From Bacteriovoracaceae bacterium UBA6153 (GTDB lineage Bacteria > Bdellovibrionota > Bacteriovoracia > Bacteriovoracales > Bacteriovoracaceae), in assembly GCA_002428265.1 (NCBI GenBank), contig DIUR01000023.1:324439-388438 (forward strand): a stretch of DNA of 64,000 nt, given 5' to 3'. This document shows, one piece after another, positions 8,266 to 17,235 of the stretch; position 1 is the stretch's first letter; the number at the start of each line of letters is the position of its first letter. Made by a program: the position numbers and the translations under genes. The notes beneath the pieces were generated by a model. It had not been told where the DNA came from. It did not search any database and saw only the letters and a list, made by a program, of their open reading frames with translations.

Positions 8266-10007
8266 AGAACTGGAATCAGGTCAATTTAAATTTAATTGCA
8301 AAATCTATCGGAGAACTTTGTTACGAGCAGATTTTAACGGCTAAAAAATTATCTGATAACCGTTATGAGCTCTCACTTCAAAGTGGAGCTGTTTATTATT
8401 TTTCTGCATGGATGGGAATCTGGGATCACCTGAGAGTTGAGGCCGCGACCATCAATAAAGAGGGGGCCGATAGTGTTTCTGCCGGCCAGTTTTTTATTGA
8501 TGCCAAGAGCGAGCTAGCTATGACTGATATTGTTCTGGGAAATTTCCTGGAAGAGATGAATAATAGTCTTTATGCAGATATGCATTTACTTGAAAAACAA
8601 AAAGAGACCAAGGCCCGTGAGATGGTCTTGTGGGATGGAGAAAAAATCCAGTCTTACTTAAGTGGCCATCCAAAAATTCTTTTATCAAAAGGAAGAGTCG
8701 GTTGGGGAGCTCCTGAGCTTGAGAGGTTCGCTCCTGAGAGTGAAAACTCATTTGAGTTATTCTGGGTTGCTGTAAGAAAAGATTTCCTTATTTGCTCATT
8801 TGATGACCAGGTTAACGATTTATCTCTCTTGAAAGAAAGTCTTGATTCATTTGACCTTGAACAGTTTCATTTGAATCTGGATAAGAAAAATTTAAAATTT
8901 GATGATTTTCACTTTTTACCAGTTCATCCATGGCAGTGGAGCAGGTTTATTAAAATCCAGTTCCAGTCGGCCATCCACGAAGGAAAAATTGTGGAGCTTG
9001 GAAGCTTTGGAGATGAGTATCTACCTCAGATTTCTATCAGGACTTTAAGAAATAGCTCTCGTCCGGAGCGTTTAGATATTAAGCTTCCGCTGACTATTTT
9101 GAATACGTCAGCGATCAGAGGCATTCCTTCCAAGTACATTAATATTGGAACAAAACTCTCTCGTCATATTCTAAGTATCTGCAAAGAAGACTCGCTTTTA
9201 AATCACCTGAATACAGATGTCCTTTTAGAAAAAGCAGGAATGAGTGTACGCCATCCTGAGTTTTCTCAGGTTGAGCTGGCCCCTTATAGATACAATGAAC
9301 TTCTTGGCGCTATCTGGAGAGAGAGTGCTTCTTCAAAGCTAAATGCTGATGAGACGGCCATCATGACAGGTTGTTTATTTTATCAAGATCCGGAAAATAA
9401 TTCGTTGATCGGTGCCATCATTGAAAAGTCTAAGCTGTCAAAGGCCGAATGGCTGAAGAGCTATTTTGAATATGTATTCATACCTCTCTACCACTTACAA
9501 CTCAAGTATGGCCTGGGTCTTGTGGCCCATGGACAAAATATCATTTTAAAAATGAAGAACTTTGTTCCTTGTGGAGTGATCCTGAAAGATTTTCAGGGAG
9601 ACCTACGATTGTCTAGCAATTCAATCTTAAATGAGCGTGAAGACTTCAAAGAGATTGCGCAAAAACTTGATAAGCTTCCTGCTCATTATCTTATTCACGA
9701 TTTAATGACAGGACATTTGGTGACAGTTCTTCGTTTTGTTTCTGAAGTTATGCACGAGAGTGATCATTTCTCAGAACTTGATTTTTATAAAATTCTGGCA
9801 GACGTGATTGAAAACTATAATAAAGATCACGTTGTGCCAGATGAACTTAATTTTTTAAATAAGTCTATTCCTCGAGTTTTAGTTAACAAAGTCCGTTTCA
9901 AGATCGGCTATGGTGATTCAAGCGAGAGACCAACTCCTATGGTTGGATCGGATCTAATCAGCCCATTATATTTGGGCAAAAAGCATGGTGAGGAACTAAA
10001 TGGATAA
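8262..10007 (+). CDS. iucC: IucC-type NIS siderophore synthetase
   Basis: A 581-residue second NRPS-independent synthetase; E. coli IucC has about 580. It completes the citrate-centred siderophore by adding the second hydroxamate arm. ATG 8262 is chosen because GGAGGT lies eight bases upstream and the start overlaps the previous stop as ATGA; an in-frame ATG at 8226 lacks a ribosome-binding site. Family features: SGHPKILLSKGRVGWG (about 134-149), HPWQW (about 221), LDIKLPLTI, AHGQN and KDFQGD. The N-terminus (KNWNQVN..LIAK) resembles IucC. It is followed by the monooxygenase gene with an eight-base overlap. Confidence 0.88.
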   Translation: MKNWNQVNLNLIAKSIGELCYEQILTAKKLSDNRYELSLQSGAVYYFSAWMGIWDHLRVEAATINKEGADSVSAGQFFIDAKSELAMTDIVLGNFLEEMNNSLYADMHLLEKQKETKAREMVLWDGEKIQSYLSGHPKILLSKGRVGWGAPELERFAPESENSFELFWVAVRKDFLICSFDDQVNDLSLLKESLDSFDLEQFHLNLDKKNLKFDDFHFLPVHPWQWSRFIKIQFQSAIHEGKIVELGSFGDEYLPQISIRTLRNSSRPERLDIKLPLTILNTSAIRGIPSKYINIGTKLSRHILSICKEDSLLNHLNTDVLLEKAGMSVRHPEFSQVELAPYRYNELLGAIWRESASSKLNADETAIMTGCLFYQDPENNSLIGAIIEKSKLSKAEWLKSYFEYVFIPLYHLQLKYGLGLVAHGQNIILKMKNFVPCGVILKDFQGDLRLSSNSILNEREDFKEIAQKLDKLPAHYLIHDLMTGHLVTVLRFVSEVMHESDHFSELDFYKILADVIENYNKDHVVPDELNFLNKSIPRVLVNKVRFKIGYGDSSERPTPMVGSDLISPLYLGKKHGEELNG

Positions 10008-11274
10008 GCATTATAACTTAATTGGCGTGGGCATCGGCCCTTTCAATCTTAGTCTTGCAGCTATTTTAGATAAGACGAAGGATGTGAATTACAAATTCTT
10101 TGAGCAAAAGAAGTCTTTTAACTGGCATGCAGAAATTATGTTTTCTGATTCAGACATGCAGACTTCATATTTGAAAGATCTAGTGACTCCGGTCGATCCA
10201 ACAAGTGAATATAGTTTCCTAAACTATCTGGTTCAAACCGGTTTATTTCATATTTTTATGAATACTGGCAGAACAGTCGTGACTCGTCGTGAGTTTGAAA
10301 TGTATTGCCAGTGGTGCACGGAAAAATTGGCCCACAGGCTAAGTTTTGACCGTCCGGTAAACTCAGTTGATTTTGATGGAAAAAAATTCATTGTCACCTC
10401 AGGATCAGACCAGTTTACAGCAGATAACATTTGCATCGGTACAGGACTCATTCCAAGAATCCCGGAATGTGCAGTGGATTTAATTTCACCAAACTTCTTT
10501 CATGCAAAATCACCTTACTTGTCTGAGCTAAAAGCGGAAGGAAAAAATATCGTCATTATTGGCGGTGGACAAACAGGTGTCGAGATTTTCAGAAACGCCT
10601 TTAATGGGAAATGGGGAAATCCAAAGAGTGTTAAGCTAGTGACAGGAAGAACGGCGCTGCAACCTCTGGATGAGTCACCATTTACTAATGAATTTTTCAC
10701 TCCTAATTATGTTGATGATTTCTTTCCAATGAATCAGGACAAAAAAACGCCATTAGTTAAATCGCAAAAATTGGCAAGTGATGGGAACACTCCAAGCTAT
10801 CTTGATGAGCTTTACAAAGAGCTTTATCAGATTAAGTTTGTTGAACAAAGATCACAGCAAATTGAAATTCTTCCAAGCAGAAGACTTAATAAAGTTCAAG
10901 AGTATGCAGGAAGATACATGATGGTATTTGAAAATCATTTTAATGATGGTTTTGATGAATTAGATGCAGACATTGTGATCTTGTGTACAGGGTTTTCAAA
11001 TGCCATTCCATCTATTTTAGATCCGATTAAAAATAAAATCCAATTCGATAGCGAAGAGCGTTTTACATTTAACAAAAATTTCTCAGTAAAATGGGATGGC
11101 CCTGCTGAAAATAGGATCTTTGCTTTGAATTTTAGCAGACATTCTCATGGGATTTCTGAACCACAAACTAGTTTAATGGCATGGAGATCGGCCGTTATTG
11201 CTAATGAACTATCAAGTGAGAAGCTTTATTTAAAAACTAAACCAGTACCTAATTTTATGAATTTTAATCTTTAA
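10000..11274 (+). CDS. iucD: IucD-type lysine/ornithine N-monooxygenase
   Basis: A 424-residue FAD- and NADPH-dependent N-hydroxylase; in aerobactin synthesis IucD makes N6-hydroxylysine, the first committed step. The FAD-binding start is GVGIGPFNL (9-17), typical of the family where the last glycine of GxGxxG is Pro. The NADPH motif IIGGGQTGVEIF lies near 186-197, and a late ILCTGF motif near 327. Similarity to IucD extends through the DMQTSYLKDLV segment and the C-terminal HGISEPQTSLMAWR. No diaminopropane genes (rhbA/rhbB type) are present, so lysine is the more likely substrate than a diamine. Overlaps the upstream gene by eight bases. Confidence 0.88.
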   Translation: MDKHYNLIGVGIGPFNLSLAAILDKTKDVNYKFFEQKKSFNWHAEIMFSDSDMQTSYLKDLVTPVDPTSEYSFLNYLVQTGLFHIFMNTGRTVVTRREFEMYCQWCTEKLAHRLSFDRPVNSVDFDGKKFIVTSGSDQFTADNICIGTGLIPRIPECAVDLISPNFFHAKSPYLSELKAEGKNIVIIGGGQTGVEIFRNAFNGKWGNPKSVKLVTGRTALQPLDESPFTNEFFTPNYVDDFFPMNQDKKTPLVKSQKLASDGNTPSYLDELYKELYQIKFVEQRSQQIEILPSRRLNKVQEYAGRYMMVFENHFNDGFDELDADIVILCTGFSNAIPSILDPIKNKIQFDSEERFTFNKNFSVKWDGPAENRIFALNFSRHSHGISEPQTSLMAWRSAVIANELSSEKLYLKTKPVPNFMNFNL

Positions 11275-11290
11275 CTTTTTTTGGACGACT

Positions 11291-13408
11291 ATGAAATTTT
11301 TACTTTCTCTTATCTTTTTATCAACCTCTTCGCTTTTTGCTGCAGAAACAATTGAGTTTGATTCAATTGTTATCAAAGGTGCTAAAGAGCAAAAGAAAAC
11401 GAGCGAAACTACAGCAAGTGTCACTGTTATTAATGATGAATCATTTAAAGATGCCAGTCACGATACTTCACTGAATGCCATTAATGGTATTTCTAACGTG
11501 CAGGTTAACCGAGACAGTAAAGGCGATACTTTCAGTATCCGCGGTATTAAAAATACAGGTGTAACAGGTTACCAAAAAGATAACCTTGCCTCTATTATTA
11601 TCGACGATGTTTTTCAAACTGACTTAGCAATAAGAGCGGGAAGTTTTGATTTATGGGACATGGATAGAATTGAAGTGCACCGTGGTGCTCAATCGACAAC
11701 TCAGGGGATTAACTCTCTTGCTGGAACCATTATCCTAAACCACAATGAGCCGAGTTTCTTAAGAGAAGGACAACTGAAGTTTGGTTATGCTTCTTTTAAT
11801 AAAAAGGAAGCAGGAGTTGTAACGAATAATGAAATTATTCCAGGTGTTTTAACTTCAAGAATTTCATACAATAAAGAAATGTCTGATGGGTCTATTAAAA
11901 ATATCAAAACTGATAACGACAAGTGGGGCTACAAAAATCGTGACAACGCCAATCTTGGTCTTCAGTATCTTGTGACTCCAGATGATAAATTACTATTTGA
12001 TCTAAAAGTTTTGCGCTCTAAAAATGGCGGGAACTATGTTCAGGGACCTGATGCTTTTAAAAGAGAAGTTAATGAGGATGTTGACCTGGGAGCAAGAACA
12101 GCTAATCAACAGGCGAGTATCAGATACATCAAAACGATCAGCCCAAATTTCAGCAATACATTAGTCACTGCTTTTTCTCAAAGTAAATTCAATGAGCTCT
12201 CTGATGGTGAAGGAACTCCTGTTTCACTGGCCGGTAAACGTTTTGAAGCCCATAGAGACCAGTTTATGAGTATTGAGAACCTGTTTCACTATAAAGGTGA
12301 CAGAGTTTCAAACACACTTGGTCTGCACATCAACAATTTTAAATTAATTGAGCATTATGATTTTAGTATTCTTTATCCACTGACGGCGACAGTAACAACT
12401 CCTATTGCTGTTATTCAGGATTCAGAAAATACCAGAACTGTGTATTCACTTTTTGATTCATTAACAATTGATTTGAATGAGTCTCATTCAATCAATGTCG
12501 GCGGACGCCTTGAGGTTTCTAAAAATAAATTTGGGACTAATGTTCAGGCCAGAAGAACTCAAAATTTAGGAACAGTTGGAAATGGAATCGTCGATCCATT
12601 TCTTGCTAGGTCATCAGGTCTATACGGTGGAGAAGACGATAACGTAAAATTTCTTCCTAAAGTTGGTTATATTTTTCACCACGGCAATAACCATTATGGG
12701 GTTTCATATACTGAAGCTTATAGAAGTGGTGGTTTAAGTATCAATAGAAGTAGAGCTGTCGCTGTTAATTACAATCCAGAAACGACTAGAAATTACGAGC
12801 TTTCTCATAAGTATGAAGTTTCAAACTTCAGCGTTGCAACCAATGCTTTCTATATCAACTGGAAAGATCAGCAGGTTTCAGTCAGGCTCTCTAATGACTT
12901 TTATGACACTCAGATTGAAAACGCATCTAAGTCAGAAGTTTTTGGTGGTGAGACACAGGCCCAGTACTTCATTAATCAAATGAACACAGTTTCTCTTTCT
13001 GCTGGATATGTTCACACTCGCTTTGTTGATTTTAAAAAAGGCGGAGTAAGTTATTCAGGAAAAGAATTTCCTAATGCTCCAAGAGTGACGACGATGCTTA
13101 ATTACAGACTTCTTATTGGAGACAGCTTCACGATTAGTCCTGTGGCACGCTACCTTGGTAAGGCCTTTTCTGATGCTGAGAATACTAGAAATACAAAAGA
13201 GCAGCTTTATTTTGATATAAACACTCAATATACATTCTCAGATTACTCACTTGAATTGTTTGTTCGTAACATTTTTGATAAAGATTATGTTACCTACGAT
13301 GGATCTCCTAGTGCAGCACTGACGAATGCTTCAACTGTTTATAATGTGAAGTACTATCAAGTCAGCACTCCTAGAGAGTTAGGTGTAAGACTAAATTACT
13401 ATTGGTAA
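11291..13408 (+). CDS. TonB-dependent outer-membrane siderophore receptor
   Basis: A 705-residue outer-membrane receptor. It has a signal peptide (1-18, ending LFAA), a probable TonB box (FDSIVIKG) directly after it, a plug domain (about 40-150, with FSIRGI and the EVHRGAQST segment), then a 22-strand-type barrel rich in aromatic-ended strands, ending in a C-terminal Trp (NYYW), as outer-membrane proteins usually do. Sixteen bases after the iucD-like gene, it occupies the place of iutA in the aerobactin operon, yet its sequence does not look like an IutA orthologue, so it is left without that symbol. It would import the ferric siderophore in a TonB-dependent manner. Confidence 0.9.
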   Translation: MKFLLSLIFLSTSSLFAAETIEFDSIVIKGAKEQKKTSETTASVTVINDESFKDASHDTSLNAINGISNVQVNRDSKGDTFSIRGIKNTGVTGYQKDNLASIIIDDVFQTDLAIRAGSFDLWDMDRIEVHRGAQSTTQGINSLAGTIILNHNEPSFLREGQLKFGYASFNKKEAGVVTNNEIIPGVLTSRISYNKEMSDGSIKNIKTDNDKWGYKNRDNANLGLQYLVTPDDKLLFDLKVLRSKNGGNYVQGPDAFKREVNEDVDLGARTANQQASIRYIKTISPNFSNTLVTAFSQSKFNELSDGEGTPVSLAGKRFEAHRDQFMSIENLFHYKGDRVSNTLGLHINNFKLIEHYDFSILYPLTATVTTPIAVIQDSENTRTVYSLFDSLTIDLNESHSINVGGRLEVSKNKFGTNVQARRTQNLGTVGNGIVDPFLARSSGLYGGEDDNVKFLPKVGYIFHHGNNHYGVSYTEAYRSGGLSINRSRAVAVNYNPETTRNYELSHKYEVSNFSVATNAFYINWKDQQVSVRLSNDFYDTQIENASKSEVFGGETQAQYFINQMNTVSLSAGYVHTRFVDFKKGGVSYSGKEFPNAPRVTTMLNYRLLIGDSFTISPVARYLGKAFSDAENTRNTKEQLYFDINTQYTFSDYSLELFVRNIFDKDYVTYDGSPSAALTNASTVYNVKYYQVSTPRELGVRLNYYW

Positions 13409-13412
13409 AATT

Positions 13413-14081
13413 ATGACGACTGGATCTCTGACTACTTTAAAATCGACGGCTGCCTCAATAGGTCTGCATGTTCTTTTTTTAGTAGTGGGGTCCGCTCTGG
13501 TGTATCAAAACTCACTTCATACCCTGGAGCTTACGGGAAATTCTGGTGGTGGAAATATGATTTCTCTATCGGGTTTTTCATCAGGCCACAAAAAGGCCAG
13601 TGCTCAAGTCGCTCAAACAAAAACGAGTGCTCCTTCTAAAATACAAAAGTCACATTCAATTTCAGATACAGTTTCGGCTTCTGCCGTAGCTACAACTGCA
13701 GTTAGTGGATCTGCTGAGTCTTCTGCTGGCACGGCCTCTGGAAATGCTTCTGGCGGTGGTAGCGGTAACGGAAATGGTGTAGGAACAGGTTCAGGAGCAG
13801 GGGATTTTGACCAAGGCGCTCTTTTTTCTCAGATCAAATCTTTTTTCGAAAACCGTCTGGGATCAACTTTAAAAATTAGAGAGACTCAATTGATTAAGAT
13901 TAAAGTTCTCATTAGTTCTGATGGGGAAGTTCTGGATGCAAGTTTATTTCAGGGAAGTCTGGAAGGAAGTTTGTTAAGAAGAGTACTAAGCGTTGCTAAG
14001 AATATTCCTTTTAAAAATTACTGGAAATCGGGGAGCTTTCCAAAAGAGTTGATATTCCCAATTGTTTTAACTCCCCAATAA
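13413..14081 (+). CDS. TonB-like energy-transducing protein
   Basis: A 222-residue protein with one N-terminal membrane anchor (about 13-31), a long Ser/Ala/Gly-rich periplasmic linker (about 45-130, including glycine-asparagine repeats) and a C-terminal domain of about 80 residues that fits the TonB C-terminal fold (a beta strand with VLISSDGEVLDASLFQGS). Standard TonB linkers are Pro-rich; this one is Ser/Gly-rich instead. It lies four bases after the receptor gene in the same operon, implying a dedicated transducer for this receptor. No exbB/exbD is visible in the window, so motor proteins must come from elsewhere. Confidence 0.75.
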   Translation: MTTGSLTTLKSTAASIGLHVLFLVVGSALVYQNSLHTLELTGNSGGGNMISLSGFSSGHKKASAQVAQTKTSAPSKIQKSHSISDTVSASAVATTAVSGSAESSAGTASGNASGGGSGNGNGVGTGSGAGDFDQGALFSQIKSFFENRLGSTLKIRETQLIKIKVLISSDGEVLDASLFQGSLEGSLLRRVLSVAKNIPFKNYWKSGSFPKELIFPIVLTPQ

Positions 14082-14085
14082 TTTA

Positions 14086-14811
14086 CTACTTTGTTTTTTT
14101 AGGTCTTTCGCGATCTTTGGGATCTGTTGAAGTTGATAATTTTTTTATCTGACCTCTATTTAATTGATCTCTTTCAACAATTCCCTTAGTTGTTGGCACC
14201 ATGTGAGTAGAAAAAGGAGTCTTTTCTCCTAATACCTGCGCCTGAACAGTTAGAGAAATCCTAACAGTGTCACCAATTAAATAACCGCCATTGTCCATGG
14301 CCTTATTCCAGCTGATTCCATAAGTTTTTCTGTCTAGCTCGCCTGAGAGAGTAAAGAAAAAATTATCTTTTCCCCAAGGGTCTTTTAATTTTCCTTTATA
14401 AAATCCCTCGAGGATAAGAGGACGCTTCACACCTCTCATTGTCAGGTAACCACCAATCACCAGCTTTTTTCCTGGCTCAATTTTAATCGGGCCCGGGCTC
14501 TCAAAAATAATATTGGGATAAGTTGCAGATAAAAAGAACTCATGGCCTCTTAAGTGAAAGTCTCTTTTTCCATCGTTTGTATCCACACTTTCAGCAAGGG
14601 CCACAATTTTTATGTTAGTAAGATCATTCTCATTATTGTTGAGACTAAAAGTTCCAGTGAAGTTTTTAATCTGGCCTTCAACTTTAGTCATGAGCATGTA
14701 GTCGACATCAAAAGCAATTTTTGAATGTTCTTTAATAAGTTCATAGTCTTTTGAGTGTGCATTGATAGACAATAATGAGAACAGGACAAAAAGGCATAGT
14801 TTTATTTTCAT
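14086..14811 (-). CDS. YceI family periplasmic protein
   Basis: A 241-residue secreted lipocalin-like protein of the YceI family, whose members bind isoprenoid-type amphiphiles in the periplasm. ATG 14811 has GAGGAAA upstream and begins a signal peptide (MKIKLCLFVLFSLLSINAHS); the longer frame upstream lacks a ribosome-binding site. Family features are the HSKIAFDVDY segment at the mature start, FTGTFSLN, DFHLRGHEFF and GNLTMRG-like GGYLTMRGVKRPL, then the KTYGISWN stretch. A charged C-terminal tail of about 40 residues (RDQLNRGQ to the end) is extra compared with typical YceI. Convergent with the TonB-like gene and divergent from the AraC regulator. A link to siderophore function is only positional. 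Confidence 0.85.
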   Translation of the reverse strand: MKIKLCLFVLFSLLSINAHSKDYELIKEHSKIAFDVDYMLMTKVEGQIKNFTGTFSLNNNENDLTNIKIVALAESVDTNDGKRDFHLRGHEFFLSATYPNIIFESPGPIKIEPGKKLVIGGYLTMRGVKRPLILEGFYKGKLKDPWGKDNFFFTLSGELDRKTYGISWNKAMDNGGYLIGDTVRISLTVQAQVLGEKTPFSTHMVPTTKGIVERDQLNRGQIKKLSTSTDPKDRERPKKTK

Positions 14812-14876
14812 GGATTTCCTCTTGTTAGCTTCATTATACGGAAGAAGTGAGGGGGATACTATGGACTGAACGTTCA

Positions 14877-14903
14877 AAAAATAGCACAAAAGGCGCTATT
14901 TTT
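14877..14903. promoter_or_regulatory. Inverted repeat in yceI/araC divergent region
   Basis: AAAAATAGC (14877-14885) and GCTATTTTT (14895-14903) are perfect 9-bp arms with a 9-base spacer, ending 16 bases before the regulator ATG. The position fits an autoregulatory operator of the AraC-type protein, or a stem in the transcript. No Shine-Dalgarno precedes the regulator start, and TAAAGT (14908-14913) could be a -10. Confidence 0.4.
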
Positions 14904-14919
14904 ATGTTAAAGTATCTTT

Positions 14920-15792
14920 ATGAAAAAACATCATCACGACCATTTAAGTAAGCTTCATCCTATGGGATCTTTTGGCGTCGTTTCTGGCATCACTCAACAG
15001 GTGCGTGTGACGAGACTGGAAAACAGATTAAATCCCGCAGTGCCTTTTCCTCATAAGCATAGCTTTTATCACTTGCTGATCATCACTAATGGTAAAGGGT
15101 GGCACGAAATAGATTTTAAAAGGCACGAGGTTAAATCAGGAGCATTTTTTTTCATGAGGCCTTCTCAGGTTCATTCATGGTCGATGAGTAAGTCGACTAC
15201 TGGAATTGTCATAGAATTTGAGAGTCTTTCTATGTATTCAGGTGAAGAGCTTTTAGTTCTCACTGAAGCGGTTAGACCTTCTCTTGATTATTGTCACTTT
15301 AAGGCAAAAGATAAGAGTGATTTTTTGGCATTGGCAGCGTCAATGCTTCATGAATATGAAGAACAAAAAAAAGAATTTGAAACAATCCTCAGGATGGATT
15401 TGGCAAAACTTATTTTGCTCTTTTCCAGAAATGTGAAAGAGACTCCGGTAAACTTGTCTAAAGTTTCAAAATTCAGGGAAGATTTTCACGAGCTCATTGA
15501 AAAAAATTTCAGGCATCACCATAACGTTGAGTTTTATGCGACTCAAGTGGGACTGAGTACGAAATCTTTAACGGCAAAAGTAAATCGAATCATTGGGAAA
15601 AACGTCAGAGAAATGATTCAAGATAGATGTATATTAGAAAGCAAAAGATTATTGGCATATTCAGATATGTCGGTGGGAGAAATTGCTCTTTTTTTAGGTT
15701 ATGAAGATCCAAATTATTTTACCAGATTCTTTAAACTGAAAACAAAAACAAATCCTGGAAAATTTAGACAAAAGGTAAGATCTGTTTGTTAA
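14920..15792 (+). CDS. AraC family transcriptional regulator
   Basis: A 290-residue regulator. The N-terminal part (about 35-110) is a cupin-like sensing domain (HKHSFYHLLIITNG, ARPSQVHSW-like MRPSQVHSW), and the last 100 residues form the AraC double helix-turn-helix, ending with the signature IALFLGYEDPNYFTRFFK and TNPGKFR. The His-rich start (MKKHHHDH) is unusual and could bind metal. It lies near the siderophore island; AraC proteins such as AlcR and PchR control siderophore genes in other bacteria, so it may do so here, but this is inference. No Shine-Dalgarno is seen. It could instead control YceI or the acyl-CoA dehydrogenase. Confidence 0.88.
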   Translation: MKKHHHDHLSKLHPMGSFGVVSGITQQVRVTRLENRLNPAVPFPHKHSFYHLLIITNGKGWHEIDFKRHEVKSGAFFFMRPSQVHSWSMSKSTTGIVIEFESLSMYSGEELLVLTEAVRPSLDYCHFKAKDKSDFLALAASMLHEYEEQKKEFETILRMDLAKLILLFSRNVKETPVNLSKVSKFREDFHELIEKNFRHHHNVEFYATQVGLSTKSLTAKVNRIIGKNVREMIQDRCILESKRLLAYSDMSVGEIALFLGYEDPNYFTRFFKLKTKTNPGKFRQKVRSVC

Positions 15793-15864
15793 AAAAAGAT
15801 CCAAAAGCTATGCCATGGCCTTCTTTGGCAGTACCATTGCAGATACATTATCACAGGAGAGCTT

Positions 15865-17235
15865 ATGGAAAATTTTTGGAGCGAGATCAGTGAGAAAATG
15901 AAGGATGCTTTTGATAAGGTCGAGGACAAAAGCAAAAAAGATATAAATCTTATCAAGAACATACCGGCCATGCTGAGCTTTTTAAGCGACCTGGAAGGTG
16001 ATGAGTTACTTTTATGGCTTGATCAGGCCCGCAAAATTAAGAAAAGACGCGATCCCAAATTTCCCCCCATCAATGGGGATTTTTACGACACACGCTCTCA
16101 TTTAAATCCTGAAGAGAAAACTATCCTCACTAATGTAAGAAAATTCATGCTGGAAGAAATCGAGCCTATCGCAACAGATTATTGGATGCGTGGAGAATTT
16201 CCGTTTCAGATTATTGAAAAAATGAAGGCCCTTAATATCATGGGGCTGACCTATGATAAAAAATACGGTGGGCAGGAAAGATCAAATCTTTTAGAGGGAA
16301 TGATAGGAGAAGAGATTGCTAGAGTCGATGTTTCGACTTGTACTTTTTTTGGCGTTCATTCTGGCCTGGCCATGAACTCAATTTATTTTTGTGGTTCTGA
16401 AGAGCAGAAAATGGAGTTCATTCCACCTATGATTCGTATGGAAAAAATTGGGGCCTTTGGTTTAACTGAACCAGATGTTGGATCTGCTGCTTCAATGGGT
16501 TTAAAAAGTACTTGTAAACGCGATGGAGATACATGGACTATTAACGGCGAAAAAAAATGGATAGGGAACGCAACTTTTGCCGACTACATTATTATTTGGG
16601 CAAAAGATGTGGATGATCATCAGGTAAAAGGTTTTATTGTAGATAGATTAACTGAGGGGCTGGTGACAGAAAAAATCGAAGATAAGATGTCGCTTCGAAT
16701 TGTTCAGAATGCACTGATTACCATGACCAATGTAAAAGTGAGCGAAGCAAGAAGACTACAAAATGCTAATTCATTTAAAGACACAGCAAGAGTGTTGAAA
16801 ACGACTAGAGCAGGAGTGGCCTGGCAAGCCGTTGGATGTGCCAGAGGAGCATACGAGCATACCTTGGATTATACAATGAAGCGCAGGCAATTTGATCGTC
16901 CTATAGCAGGCTTTCAGATGACTCAGGATCTACTTGCACAGATGCTTTCACAACTAACGGCCATGCAATGTCTTGTCACAAGATTAAGTCAATTACAGGA
17001 TCAGGGAGTTATCTCGGATGAACAGGCTTCACTTGCAAAAGTTTTTTGTACAGTAGGATGTAGAACAATTACCAGCATGTCTCGCGAACTCATGGGCGCT
17101 AATGGTATTTTGATATCAAATAAAGTTGCTAGATTTCTTGGCGATGCTGAAGCGATTTACTCTTATGAAGGAACAAAGCAAATTAATTCTCTGGTATTAG
17201 GAAGAGCTATTACTGGGCTTTCGGCGTTTGTATAA
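15865..17235 (+). CDS. Acyl-CoA dehydrogenase (glutaryl-CoA dehydrogenase-like)
   Basis: A 456-residue FAD enzyme with GGAGAG before the ATG. A helical N-terminal extension of about 60 residues (charged, MENFWSEISEKMKDAF) precedes the normal acyl-CoA dehydrogenase fold. FAD/substrate motifs include GAFGLTEPDVGS (about 198-209) and WIGNATFADY. The catalytic base is E435 in YSYEGT, the position used by the glutaryl-CoA dehydrogenase/short-chain group. It would oxidise an acyl-CoA at the alpha-beta bond, passing electrons to ETF. The extension distinguishes it from the usual 390-residue members. Its 3' end overlaps the convergent binding-protein gene by 26 bases. Confidence 0.87.
   Translation: MENFWSEISEKMKDAFDKVEDKSKKDINLIKNIPAMLSFLSDLEGDELLLWLDQARKIKKRRDPKFPPINGDFYDTRSHLNPEEKTILTNVRKFMLEEIEPIATDYWMRGEFPFQIIEKMKALNIMGLTYDKKYGGQERSNLLEGMIGEEIARVDVSTCTFFGVHSGLAMNSIYFCGSEEQKMEFIPPMIRMEKIGAFGLTEPDVGSAASMGLKSTCKRDGDTWTINGEKKWIGNATFADYIIIWAKDVDDHQVKGFIVDRLTEGLVTEKIEDKMSLRIVQNALITMTNVKVSEARRLQNANSFKDTARVLKTTRAGVAWQAVGCARGAYEHTLDYTMKRRQFDRPIAGFQMTQDLLAQMLSQLTAMQCLVTRLSQLQDQGVISDEQASLAKVFCTVGCRTITSMSRELMGANGILISNKVARFLGDAEAIYSYEGTKQINSLVLGRAITGLSAFV

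Noticed and set aside
11291..13408. Naming the receptor iutA
   Set aside because: Position fits but the sequence does not resemble IutA where I can compare it.
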